Shown here piece after piece: positions 32,565-43,807 of a stretch of 64,000 nt of DNA. The notes beneath the pieces are model-generated. The model was not told where the DNA came from. It was given only the letters and a program-made list of their open reading frames with translations, and did no database searches. A program made the position numbers and the translations under genes. Each line of letters starts with the position of its first letter. Positions within the stretch are counted from its first letter, which is position 1. Origin of the DNA: Ascochyta rabiei (taxonomy: Eukaryota; Ascomycota; Dothideomycetes; Pleosporales; Didymellaceae); assembly GCF_004011695.2 (NCBI RefSeq), contig NC_082405.1, positions 1,736,001 through 1,800,000 on the forward strand. The letters are read 5' to 3'.

Positions 32565-35116
32565 CTACCATCCCTTCTTTCGCGCGAAGCGCCTGTTCAA
32601 CAGAACAAGCACCTTCGAAACGTTAAATTGGACGTATTCCAGGTCAAGGTCTTCTTGATTGTCCTTTTGCATTTCGAGGAGGTCGTCCAGCTTCAGGTCC
32701 AGTTCGAGAAGGCCGCGATTGCGGCCCTTGTAGTGCAATGAGATGACAAACGTCCCTGGGAGCGGACTCGTAAAGTTGAAGTAGATGTTTGCCCGCCTGT
32801 TCTCGGGGACGTTGCTCTTCTGGATGACTCCTTCTCTCTCCAGCTGTTGATGTGTGAACTTGTAGGGACCCAGGACCTGGTGTTTCTGCTGCTTCCTAGT
32901 CTTCCCTTCTGACTGACTCCGAACGTTGTGGAGGTAGGATTTGTATGTTTCCAGCTGCCCCACGAGATAGTTGTTGTGGTCGCGTATGGTCCGATAGACT
33001 TCCTCGAGCTTTCTTGTCTCTTCGATCGTCTTCTCCTTCATGGATCCCAGGTGTACCAACTCCTGCTCGACTTCATCTCTAAGTAGAGAGAAGCCATCCT
33101 CTTTGTCAATAACACCTAGATCTTGCAGTTGACTGAGCAGCTCCATGCTGCGGATGCCCTTCTTCACCATGATCGAGTCGTTCTTCGTCGTCGCAGCTGC
33201 CTCGGCAATCCTGTCAAGTCTCAACGGTCTCCGAGTGACCGAAGTGTGGGGAGGAAGCGAGCGCAAGATCATGACGAACGTGCCTTTCGCCTCCATGAAG
33301 TAAATCTCCTCCTGAGTAATGTCAAGCGCCGCAGTAAGATCGTCAAGCGGTGTCTCCCACTTGCTGAACAATGGCAGATTGATCGCCCTGTTCTCCTTAC
33401 GTGGGAGCTGGGCCGGTGCTGGCCCAAGTTCCTGAAGTATCACACCAAGATGTGAACTGTCATCTCTTGCCTGAAGCAAGTCAGTAACTTTATCCTTGGC
33501 GTCGTCCCTTCGCGCAAGCTTTGAGCTTACCAACTCCGTCGCATGCCTCTCCAGCAGTTGATGCGTTGCATAGACTTCGTTGAGAGTGATGGACAGTTCA
33601 AGATCTCTCTTGGACAACGCCACGTAGTTGTCCATCTCCAGGGTCTCGTAGAAGTCCTGTACTTCGCAAAGATCAAGAAGGAACTTGTTGATGCGGTCTT
33701 TGTTTTGGTGGATGAAAGGCTGGAGCTTGGCCATGTACGGCTCCTTCGCGTATGAGGGCTTGTTGGCCAAATTCTGCAGCATCTTTGCAACGTACGTAAG
33801 TGTGCGCTTTGGATTTTCGGCTGGTGTTGCATCGATCAGCATGTATGACCGTGGCGTGACAATGGCAGGGTTGATGAAGCGTAGGAAGAAGAAGCCGCCG
33901 ATGAGCGTGCAGATTGTCTGGTCCTGCGCATCCGGGTACTTTCGTCGTGACAAGCTGCGAATCTGTTTGCAGATCCAGCGAATACCGTACGGGGTCTCCT
34001 CTAGACCTTTGATGATAGTCGAGAGGAAGTTGTTGGCAATCTCCATGAGCATGTTCAGTCGGGGCGCAATGATCTGCTGGACCTTTTCGTTCTCTGCGGC
34101 CTGCTCTGCTGTGACGCCCTTTGGAAGGTGTGGAGGCAGGTTTCCTTGCTCTTCCAGTTCGCTGACCATCTTTTCATACACCTTGAGCGGGTTGATCTCC
34201 AGGTCGAGATCCTTCAACTCAATTAAAGAGTTAATGCTGTCCTGCAGCACAACTTTAAGATAGCTCTGACCGGGACCTCTCCTTGTGTATGTAGTCATCA
34301 TACGAGACACGGGTGTGTTGGCACGCAGCAGCGAGCTGTAGTCTGGTGTGTTGTCGAATTGGTATGTGAGCACCGACTGGCCAAGACGTTAGTGGGTCAC
34401 GACAGATGGAGCGGACGTAGGCCGTACCTGGAACATGGTAAGAAGTAAATGCTCCTCACGGCTCTCGTACTGGTTTCCGTAGATTGTGAACATGACTGTT
34501 TGGAGCAGGGCATCAATCTCAGCCATTGAGACAAGTCGGCAAAGATGGGCGATGTGTCGTGGCTCTGACTGCAGCAGAAACAGAAGATTGCCGTATTTCT
34601 GTGTTTTCTCGTCGTTGGGGAAGGAGCCCTCTTGCAGCTCGAGACCGTCTTCAAGATGGCTTGCAACTTCGTTTTGCTGTAGCACGGTCAATACCTGTGG
34701 TTACGCTACAGCTGAGCGATGCGTACCTCTTCCAACGCCATGCGGTTCTGGATAAGGAGCGCTATCCGAGAGTCGAGGTAGCGGACGTCTTTCTCGAGGA
34801 CGAAGTTCTTCTTCGACTGCGACGAGATCTTGGTCTTCAGCTCTCGCAGTATCTTCTGGGCTATGCGTTGTTAGCCGAGGGTGGAGCCAGCATGTTTGTG
34901 TGTGGTACCTCTGGCGAGATCGTCCTCGATCTCGAGTTCCTTGTCCTTGGCGGACATGGACAGATACAGTGCGGTGACCGAGTAGCGCTTCGACTGGCGC
35001 ACTGAGCGCGAGCCATCGTGTGACGACATTGTGTTCTGGCGCGAGACGGGCACAAAGGACGACGTGGTGGACGAGGTCGAGGCGCGTGAAGGGGCGTGCA
35101 GCATTGAGACGGCCAT
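32565..35116 (-). CDS. gapA: Ras GTPase-activating protein, Gap1/GapA type
   Basis: Turns off Ras by stimulating GTP hydrolysis; relatives (S. pombe Gap1, A. nidulans GapA) control polarity and mating or morphogenesis. Exons are 35116-34909, 34860-34727, 34676-34428 and 34376-32565; introns 48, 50 and 51 nt; 800 aa (S. pombe Gap1 766). Residues about 55-130 form a coiled coil ([28 protein letters not shown]...). The RasGAP domain follows, with the [21 protein letters not shown] segment around the FLR..PA signature, and then a RasGAP_C domain up to [12 protein letters not shown]. The chosen ATG (MAVSMLHAP) is the first ATG in frame; the frame is open about 110 nt further upstream, so an extra 5' exon is possible. 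Confidence 0.9.
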
Positions 35117-35981
35117 GTCGAGGGATTGCTCAGGCCGTGGGCGAGGGTCAGAGCAGGCGGAGAAAAGGACGTGGTCGGTGGTAGGCGGTTTCACGAGTTG
35201 CGGGGTGTAGGCGACGGAACCAGGTCAGCACTCAGGTACGTGTGCTACGGTGTGCTGAGCGCAGTGACACGAGGCGCCGCAGCGCTTTGCTTGGGGAAGG
35301 CGGGCGGGCAGGCAGGATGCCGTGGGAGACTCTGTGCGCGCAGAGGGGGGCTGCAACGGAGAGATGCGTGTCCGCGCTGTAGTGAGGATGTGTCGACGTC
35401 TCCAGCGACTGCAGGCGTGTGGATGAATTGCGCACGGTGGTGGTGGCAGTGGTGGCAGTGGTGGTGGGAGCAATGCAATGCGGGCGTGGACTGCGCGCGG
35501 GCCTGGATACGGTAGAGCAGAGTCGCGCCAGGCAGTGCGGGGACAGGACCGAAGCTCAACTGGGGGGGGTGAACAGACGGGCGTGCGACATGCCAGGGCT
35601 CAGGAGGGCAACGCGTCGCTGGGGGTAAATTAGCGGGCGAGCAGAGGAGAACCTCAGGACGTGAAGCGCAGAGTGTAGGGCGCCAGTAATGGGCGGGCGG
35701 AAAGGAGCAGTGTATGTTTCAGCGCGTGGCCGGCTAGCACGAGTAGCAGTGGCAGCACGACGGAGCCAGTGGGTCGCGGTAGGGCGCGGTAGGGCGGTAG
35801 GGCGGTGGAGCGGTAGAGCGGTTGAGATCAGAGAGCGCGGCAGGCGACGGCGCAAAGGGCAGTCGCAATAGCACCGACGACACGAACTCCGCGAGAACAG
35901 CAGCGTTCGCTCAGGTGTAGCGCGCGTAGAGACTAGAGGCTGCCGGCTAGAGAGATGGAGATGCAGAGGGGCCAGGATGCA

Positions 35982-36050
35982 GGATGCCAGGGTGCCAGGG
36001 TGCCAGGGTGCCAGGGTGCCAGGGTCCGAGGGTGCCAGGATGCCAGGGCA
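35982..36050. repeat. 8-bp minisatellite, unit GGTGCCAG
   Basis: About eight tandem copies of GGTGCCAG, with variants GATGCCAG at both ends and one GGTCCGAG near the middle. Confidence 0.85.
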
Positions 36051-36217
36051 GGGCTCGCATGCACGCTGCGCCTCTGAAACCGTGGTCAGGTGCTGTTGTC
36101 CTTCAGGGGCCCTGGAGCCAAAGAGCGGGTCGCGCGCACTGTCACTCGCCGGTTCCTGACTAGCAGACGTCAATATCACAAACGCTGCCGAATCTCACTT
36201 GGCTTGCACGGCCCAGT

Positions 36218-36309
36218 TGTCCATCACGTCCACGTCCATGCCCAGGTCCACGCCCACGTCCCATGCCCAGGTTCACGCCCACGTCCATGCCCACGCCCAC
36301 GTCCGTGTC
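36218..36309. repeat. degenerate CCCACGTCCATG-type tandem repeat
   Basis: Repeated CCACGTCC, CCATGCCC and CCACGCCC modules alternate over about 90 bp. A minus-strand frame across it reads as Gly/Val/Met/Asp-rich low complexity, which explains the spurious open frame there. Confidence 0.75.
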
Positions 36310-36364
36310 AAGGCTCCTATCTGAGGCATGTGCGAAGCGTGTCGTGCCCGTTGCAGACGGGAGC

Positions 36365-36391
36365 TCGTCGTCATCGTCGTCGTCGTCGTCG
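36365..36391. repeat. TCG triplet microsatellite
   Basis: Nine TCG units with one TCA variant. Confidence 0.85.
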
Positions 36392-37211
36392 TGTCGTGGC
36401 CTGGCATGGAATGCACTCGCGGCCCGCCCCTCAGCTGTGCTACCTACGAGCATGCAACCGTCTACAAGCGGCAAGCGGCAAGCGACTTCCCAATGTTCCC
36501 ATCGAGCGTGGGTCCTCTGGCCGAGCATGCAGGTCCCAGAGCACCGCTCCTCGGCCCTATTGCCCCGTCACTGCGAACGACTCGCCATCGCAAATCGCAA
36601 TGTATCTTGATAACGCTTCATTTGCACTCGATGCCCGCCGCCCTTCTACCAACTGCCCGATTGCCCTACTTACAATGCAGTACCTATCAGCTACCCAGGT
36701 GCGCTCTTCCACGCCTGCTGTGCTCCACCAAATGCTGCTGTTGCCCGTCCGCATCAGCCATCACGCCACTCCCTCTTCCATCCTGCTGCCGCCGAAATGC
36801 AGCCAGGATTCGGTAATGCATTCCTCATCGTCCCGCGCTCGACGCACTGCGAGCCATGGATCCCAATCCGTTCCCACCTCTGCGCCAAGCAATCGCCAAG
36901 CTGATTCATTCATCGTCTGGCGATCCTCCATCCGAGAACGCCGCGCGAGAAGAAAACAAAGAATCGAAAGAAAACAACCCATGTAGATCCACTCGTCAGA
37001 TCGCCAAGAGCGACGCCATGACACGCTGATCCCACAACCAACTCATAAACTTTGACCAGCCGTACACAGTAAACACAAACTCCACATCTCTCACATCGAC
37101 TCGGACATGGCTGGTTCGCGATTCTCAGCGCATTGACCATCGTCTGTGCATGGCGATCGTTGCGCCCGTTCCCCAACTTGGTCAAGAATGCGCTACGGCG
37201 TGCCTGTGCGC

Positions 37212-39748
37212 TCAGCGCACAAGCAGCGCGAGAACAGACATCGATCCGAAATAGCTGCATGTATTAGCTTCCCTGTCAAAAACCTTAGGCCTCAGGGCAC
37301 AGGGCCAGGAAGCAGCATGGCCGATAAACACCACCTCAAAGCAGCCACAGCTTCGCGGCCCGGCGCTGGCCATGCCTGCCTGTATCCCAAGCACCAAAGG
37401 GGGGTCCAATGAAGAAGAGTAACTCACATCCATGTCGCATACATCCATTCCCGAATGGTCAGAATGGCCGTCAACTCTGGCGTCGACGTGACCCTCTTTA
37501 GCCCCGCGGCACTGATAAGCGCAATTACGATGATGCGTCCAAGCAAGCTGGGGACAACCGAAAAGGCCACAAACGGCAACAGCGGAAGCCACATGGCGGC
37601 ATGCTGGCTTGTCCCCGCGCCATGCCCAATACTCGCCTCCCTTCTCGGCGAAAACGCGACCAAGTCGGTCTGGCGCTCGAGGAAACGACTTTCTGCTTCG
37701 TGGATAGGATTGCGCTGCTTCATCCACGCTCGGTATCTATCCACATCTGAACGACTAGCAGAGGGAAGGCTCTTGACATCATTAAACGCAGACAGGGCCC
37801 GGTCTACGCTTGGTCAGGCGCTTTCTCGCATGTAGATGCTTGCCGTGCGCAGCTCGATAGGGCAAGCATGCTATTGATATCGGGCACTTACTGTATTGTT
37901 CCAGCTTCTGATAGACTCGACCCAGTACATCGATCCTTCGGCGATGCACGTCGTTTCCATGCAGACTATCTCCTCGTCTGGATGCAGGGTGGTGATGCCC
38001 TGTTTGGCCGCCTGGAGAGGCTTGGGCAATATCATGGTCTAGAAGGCGTAGTTCTTCCTCCAACTCGCTGATTTCATCCTGCAGATGCAGGAGAACGCGG
38101 TGGTTCAACTGCTCAAACTTACGATACGCAGGCACCACGGTATCTTCTTGGTTGCTGCGGCCCTCCTTCTTGAGTTCACTCAACTTGTAAGCCAGGAGCT
38201 CGTAGCCAATCACCGTATCGTCAGCGACGCTTCCTTGCCGTTGCGAGTGAGGTTGAGGGACCATGGCCAAGTGATGCGATGCATCTGCGTGTGCAACCAT
38301 GGGCGATTGCACAGTCATGGGCACGTTGTGGCTTGCTACGGGTGAGTGATGTGGATAGGCAGCAACAGACTCTGGCGAGTAGCCTATGGCCAAAGGTGGT
38401 GGATAAGACGCCATGGGAGGCCATGCTGAAGCTTGGCTCGCTGTCGCACTAAAGTCTGTCGGCGATGCGCCCGAGTACATTCGTGGGTCGTGAAAAGGTA
38501 CAGCGGGTTGGACGTTGGGGGACAAGACACCGGCATAAGGAACATTGTGGTGCGGCTGAGGGCTTTGAAGCACGTGACCAGCAAACCGGTGTTGCTGTTG
38601 TCTAAGATGAGTTGCATGTGCATTGCCGGGCTGGGAGTTTGGGGGGTAGTTCCAGTGTGGAGCTGGCTGAGATGGGTGTGGCATGTGGCTGGCGTCGTAT
38701 GTACTCTCCTCGTCGCTGTACACTTCGCTATCTTCTGCTTCCTCGTCTCCGGGACCGTGAACAAAGCTACTCTGATACAACGGCTTTCCCGATGGTTGTT
38801 GATAGTGACCGTAGTAGGGAGCTCCCTGACTGTACGATCTTCGCGTTGAGGTCGGTGATGTCCTGGGGGTGTCATGAGCACCCTCGCTAGCATCTGAGGA
38901 CTTGCTGTCCTTGTCACGCGAATCTGCTGACGAGGTAACCGATGGAGAAGAAGCCTGCAGGACACTCTGCGCATCGAGTTGTGAATCCTGTCCCCCCGCA
39001 TCCTGACTCAGGAATTGAAAGACATCAGATTGCGTAGCTTCTGTATCAGCAACTGAGGGTGCCTCAGCACGCTTCCTACGCTGCGCTTTGCTACCCTTTG
39101 ACGACTTTTCCTTGCGACGCCGTTCATGACGGTGAGATTTCTCGGTAATAGTTGTGTTGCTTTCGCTTGCTGTGCTGGGCTGAGTCAGGCCAGAAAGCAC
39201 TGAGGCTAAAGAAGGGTTGGAGTGTTTGGCAAGGCTTCCGGCGCGTCGCTGCAAGGACCCATGTTTTGGACGCACCCGCAGCCGACTAGAGCTACTATCC
39301 TCAGAATGCCGGCGGCGACGAGCGTGAGGCTCAACAGCCGAGCTGACGGCAGAGTCCCTACTCCTGTCCCTTGTGTCTTCGTGCCCTTCCGGTATCTGCC
39401 CTAGATTCGGCATGTGGCCTACAGTATCGTCTTCCCAGTGCGCACTCTCTTCCTCGTAGATGGGCGCCGGTGCTGCGGATGCATGATTCTTGCATGTCTT
39501 CTTCAGAGTTGGCCGACTTGTCTTGGATAGTTTGGAGCCGCTGTCGTCTGTACCTGTCGAGGAGGGTGGTGCGGAGTGTGCAGCATCGTCGGCGCTTTTG
39601 ACACGCGAAGGTCGACGCCGCGCTGGGGGCGCAGTGGCCTCGAACGAAGCTTCGTAGTCCGCCTAGAAGTCGAACAGACAGCAATCAGTATCGGGAGGGC
39701 ACGGTGGGCCGGGGGGCCACAGAGGAGACGTTGATCATCACCCACCAT
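37212..39748 (-). CDS. DUF6594 membrane protein with long Ser/His-rich N-terminus
   Basis: Exons are 39748-39746 (at least), 39662-37892, 37803-37428 and 37254-37212; 730 aa from this ATG. The N-terminal 380 residues are disordered: Ser/Arg/Lys-rich, then Pro/His/Tyr/Gln-rich. The DUF6594 domain follows, with VIGYELLAYKLSELKKEG, YRKFEQLNHRVLLHLQDEISELEEEL, a second coiled segment RRIDVLGRVYQKLEQYNRALSAF and three C-terminal TM segments (WLPLLPFVAFSVVPSLL, IIVIALISAAG, YFGSMSVLALLV). In the family the domain ends in such TM helices; function is unknown. An open frame upstream of the first ATG (to about 39925, YGRRASPESPSTASDPLNPA) looks protein-like, so the true start may be in an earlier exon beyond the CAG acceptor at about 39926. 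Confidence 0.75.
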
Positions 39749-40629
39749 GCCACGTTTGTGCCTGCCGTATGCGCTGGCTGCCAACAAATGACGCGCTGGA
39801 TTCAGTGGATCTGATGCTGTCGACGGCGACTCAGGGCTTGCGCGCCGGCCGTAGCGGGTGGAAGAAGATGGACGGTAGCGCAGTGTGCGATTTCTTGCAT
39901 GCTGGAAACGATCAGGAGCAAGCAGGGTGCGATAGGAGAGGCTGCGGAAGGCAAAGCAAGGAAAACCACTGTGATCCACGTCTTACACGTCACCGAATGA
40001 GCGTCGAGCAGAACACACAAGCAGCCAGCCAGGCCGGTCAAAGAATTTCAAGCGACGTGCAGCCCTCTAGCCGGTCGGCCAACGCAGCGTGCATCACTGC
40101 ATCATTGTGTCTCTGGATCCAAGCTTGTGGGTGGGGGCGTTGCAGCTGCGGGATGGCGCGGCTTCGACCAATCATGCGTCGATGGAGCCCGTCAAGCGAA
40201 TGCGTTCGCCTACCGGTACCGTACGGCGTACGCCTTGATAAGCTGCCCCGGAGCGCTCGGGCGTCGGGCACTGGTCTTTTGCTACTACGCTCCAGTCACT
40301 GGACATTGCCCTGAGTCCCTGACTTGAGCTGTTTGATGCTCCGGCGACCTCCGAGGTCCGTCTGTGGCACCTGACCACTGCCTTCCACTTTCGGGCACCT
40401 AAACACTCATCATGTAAGCAAGAGATAGCAGTGGGCGCGCAGCTACAGCCACAGCCCTGCCCTTTATGAGCGCTTGACACCAGCAAAGAACCTCGCTCTT
40501 ACTATACTCTGTCTTTGCACCAGTATCCTCGATTCCGTCAGTCCCTGTGCATCACCCCCCACTGTTGAAGCCGCTACCGGTACCCCTCCAAAGACCACAC
40601 TTCTTCTCTCTGCGGCTCCAGTATCCACC
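39749..40629. promoter_or_regulatory. divergent region between the DUF6594 gene and URC4
   Basis: About 880 bp. It probably includes a 5' exon of the DUF6594 gene. Two GATA-factor-type motifs occur: TGATAA at about 40236 and AGATAG at about 40424. Such 6-mers also arise by chance; they are noted because URC4 is a nitrogen-scavenging gene. Confidence 0.35.
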
Positions 40630-42072
40630 ATGGACCCTACAGTCAAGTACCTGCTCTCGCTCGGTGCCATAAGAGACCGCGCCAAGGTAGTTGGGCAGGC
40701 TGCAAAGAACGGGAACCTCAACCACTTTGACGTCCACGAGGACAAACTGGATGACGTTGCAGACTTCGTGACTTCCGTCATCAAGGTCCGTTACACACGT
40801 TCGTGCATCCACACAGCAAGCTCACTGTGTCGACTAGCGTGACTACGGCCCAGACAAGTTTGACACTATACCACCACACGGCCGCTGGCAACATTTTGAA
40901 GTCGGCAATGTCCCACGGATCTCTGACCTGCTCGAGGAGTGGAAGAAATCCGGCTGTGACGACAAAGAGCTTACACGTCGATTAATAGATTTGTTCTTCG
41001 TATCAGTGCTCCTGGATGCTGGCGCAGGTGATCACTGGAAGTATATCGAGCCCAAGACGGGAGGATCGTACGAGCGCAGCGAGGGTATTGCAGTTGCCAG
41101 TCTCTACATGTTCCTTGAAGGTGGTTATACCGCCGAGGAGACAGACACACCCCTGGTTGATGGTCAGTATCTCTCGCCCAATTTGTCAGGTCTGTTACTC
41201 AACCCATTTCAGGGAAAGGACTAGCTCAATTGACGACCGAAACTCTCGCCAAAGGTCTGCAGGTCACAGAGAGCAACCCTATGCTAGGAGTGGAGTCTAG
41301 GGCAAACCTACTTCGGGGGCTTGGTAAATCGTTGCTGGCCCACCCCGATATTTTTGGAGCTGCAGGTCGCCCAGGAAACGCTGTCGGTGAGTCGGTTCGA
41401 CTTCATTCGATTGTCCCTGCTCATCACTTTCCAGATTACTTGTTAGAGTCCGCTAGCGACCCCGCAACGCTCGACATCCTCGTCTTCTGGGACCTTCTCC
41501 AGACGCTGCTGATTCCAATTTGGCCTCAAGACCGCACAACCATCAACGGATCCCCTATCGGCGATGCCTGGCCACTTGGTGCCCTAGCAAATCAAGCCGG
41601 CTCTTCACACACAGACAAGAGCAACCCAGAATTCATCCAACCATTCCACAAGTTGACACAGTGGCTAACCTACTCGTTGATGGTTCCTTTCCAACGTATC
41701 CTCAATATCAAGTGGATCAATGCACAGTCTCTCACCGCTCTCCCGGAGTATCGCAATGGTGGTCTATTCGTCGATATGGGTGTTTTATCGCTCAAGAAGC
41801 CCACACTTGACAAAGGCTTGAAGGCCTCTAGAGAAGCGCTTCCACAATTCGCAGCTGGCGATGATGTGATTGTCGAATGGCGAGCCATGACTCTGGTGTT
41901 GATCGACAAACTATATCCTATGATTTTGTCTCGGATGGACGGTGCTCACCTCAGTATGGCACAGTTGCTCGAGGCTGGAACATGGAAGTCTGGTAGGGAA
42001 ACGGCGGCGAAGCTGCGTCCGAAGACGAAGTCGAGCCCAATCATCATTGAGAGCGACGGAACAGTCTTCTAA
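40630..42072 (+). CDS. URC4: uracil catabolism protein 4 (DUF1688)
   Basis: Member of the DUF1688/Urc4 family, needed for the URC pathway that lets some fungi use uracil as a nitrogen source; the chemical step is not settled. Exons are 40630-40785, 40838-41162, 41213-41386 and 41435-42072; 430 aa. The ATG sits in a strong CCACCATGG context (MDPTVKYLLSLGAIRDRAK); an in-frame ATG 156 nt upstream is less likely. Conserved text includes GRWQHFEVG, VSVLLDAGAGDHWKYIE, SEGIAVASLYMF, FWDLLQTLLIPIWPQ, LGDAWPLG-like GDAWPLGAL, LTQWLTYSL and WRAMTLVLIDKL. Intron 3 (48 nt) keeps the frame open and is inferred from its sites (GTGAGT...TTCCAG). No other URC gene lies in the window. Confidence 0.92.
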
Positions 42073-42546
42073 GAGACGCCAATAAATTCAGCAAACTGAT
42101 TTTGTCTGCCGTCAGAAACATCTCTCACAGTGCCACGTGGATTTTCATGCGACCTGCCGCGAATCTTGACAACATATTGGATTGCCCATCAATAAGCAGA
42201 AAGCAGCCGTCGCTACGTGGGCCAATCGAGTCTTGTCAGACGCTACCCCGCGATTATGCCTGGGATCTAGCCTTCGACTTCTTCTTTCTTGCACCACAAC
42301 TTCTTCTCGCACGTCTTGTGCCTGGAACTAGGCTCTACCCATGTGCTGACCGAGAGAAACAGTGCTTCAACGACCCCAGTCTCACCAGCGCGGAGTCTTG
42401 CAAGATCCAGAGCCTAGCAACGTAGATATTTCTGGCCCCAACTGGGTCTCAAAAAACCAGAGTCTCCACGTAATACAACGTATTTACTCTGACCAACGTT
42501 TGTCCCAGAGCGAGTATAGCGTCCTCTGATCGTGTTTGGAGCCGCC
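42073..42546. other. intergenic region, URC4 3' end to HET fragment
   Basis: About 470 bp; nothing recognisable on either strand. Confidence 0.4.
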
Positions 42547-42987
42547 ATGGAATCCTACGTGTACGAGCCAATAGATCTTGCAAACGCATCTTTCCGCCTT
42601 GTCCGACCGTACCAGGATGATACGGGCCCAATACGGTGCGAGCTTTTCCATGCTCAAATTCACGATGCTAAAGACGCTATAGAGTACGAGGCTCTGTCCT
42701 ACACATGGGGCGGCACGATCAAATCATGCAATATCGAGCTCAACGGCAAAAACATGCCAGTTACAGAACGTTTGTTCCATGCTCTCCAGCATCTACGCTA
42801 CACGCACGAAGATTGGATTTTCTGGATCGATGCTATATGTCTTGATCAACAAAATATCAGTGAGCGCGGGCATCAGGTGCAACAAATGGCACCCATCTAT
42901 GGATTTGCCAGACAGGTCGTCTTTTGGTTGGGCCTAGCAACCCCAAATACTGACCAGATTTTCGCCTCTATGCAAATTTTAGAGTAA
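42547..42987 (+). pseudogene. truncated HET (heterokaryon incompatibility) domain gene
   Basis: The 146-aa frame starts at a GCCGCCATGG context. It carries the first part of a HET domain: IEYEALSYTWGG, then LFHALQHLRYTHEDWIFWIDAICLDQQNISERGHQVQQMAPIYGFARQVVFWLG. It stops at 42985-42987 shortly after TPNTDQIFASMQILE. Intact HET proteins usually run several hundred residues further. No continuation of the domain is seen in the next 300 bp in any frame. The domain in intact proteins triggers non-self recognition and cell death. It is either a relic or a short HET-only gene; I favour relic. Confidence 0.72.
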
Positions 42988-43807
42988 CATGCGATCAATC
43001 ATCCTTGCAACGAATGGACACCTTCTGATTCAACTACGGCTGCGGAAGCTGAACACATACAAGGATCGAGGAACGGTCAGGCTCGAAGCGGCGAGATGCT
43101 ACTCTTTCAGATGCGAAGCAGGAAAGTACTCTGGTATGCCGAGGGTACGGAGTCCACAGCATTGACGTGTTCCTGACGAGCTCTTGACGCAGTAGCTCTT
43201 CTGATTTTTAGAACGTGCATAATCAGCAGCAGCAGCAGCAGCAGCATGAAAAACCACGGAATCAAAAGCATGTTGAGCGAAGACTGCATCAAGTGAGACT
43301 CGAGGCAAAGAACGGAGTATCGGCTTATAATAGCTGGTACATTTTTACTTGGGTTTCCTATGCAATCCATCCAATCCATCTCGAAGCCGCCCCAAGAGTC
43401 CAGCACGCCTCCAGAGATGCCCACCAGACGGGGCAGCAACGTGGCATGCACAATATGTCCAGCCCATCCGACCTTCCCAGCGGACAGGTAAACGATAAGC
43501 AAACCTCCCAATATCTTCAAGACATTATCGACTAGTTAAAAAAAAAAAAGACCCAGTCCGCCTTCCGCACCACATGGTAACTTGGTAGCAGACACGGGCC
43601 TTGGGTATAAACACTGAAAGCAAGTATAACAGTCCGTACCGCGCCTTTGCACGTGTGCGAGTGGCGGGAAGCTTGCCAGGCGCGGTAGCAGGAGGTAGAA
43701 GGTAAACAAATCGGTAGATATCGAAGAGAGCGAGTGATCCGATCGAAAAAAAAAGGAAAACGCAAAAATGCTCCACATGTCCTCATGAAATGTCGCTAGA
43801 GAGATGT
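42988..43807. other. non-coding region with CAG run and A-tracts
   Basis: About 820 bp. It holds a run of seven CAG units (43224-43244) and poly-A tracts near 43537-43548 and 43746-43754. A minus-strand frame at 43520-43107 has a hydrophobic run encoded by the CAG array and is preceded by a T-tract and TAG; it is too weak to call. Confidence 0.4.

Larger units (their letters stand above)
35117..37211. other. long repeat-rich intergenic region
   Basis: About 2.1 kb without a credible gene. Its open frames follow simple-sequence tracts: TGG/GCA-rich at 35436-35470, GCGGTAG-type at 35776-35823, the 8-bp minisatellite, the CCCACGTCCATG-type repeat and a TCG triplet run. It holds the promoter of the RasGAP gene. 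Confidence 0.6.

Noticed and set aside
34695..34726. 32-nt intron option in the RasGAP gene
   Set aside because: Too short for a fungal intron; the acceptor at 34677 gives a 50-nt intron and rejoins as [15 protein letters not shown], which fits better.
36090..36986. 298-codon plus-strand frame between RasGAP and the DUF6594 gene
   Set aside because: Composed of Pro/Arg/His/Cys/Ser-rich low complexity driven by tandem repeats; no domain and no splice-site logic.
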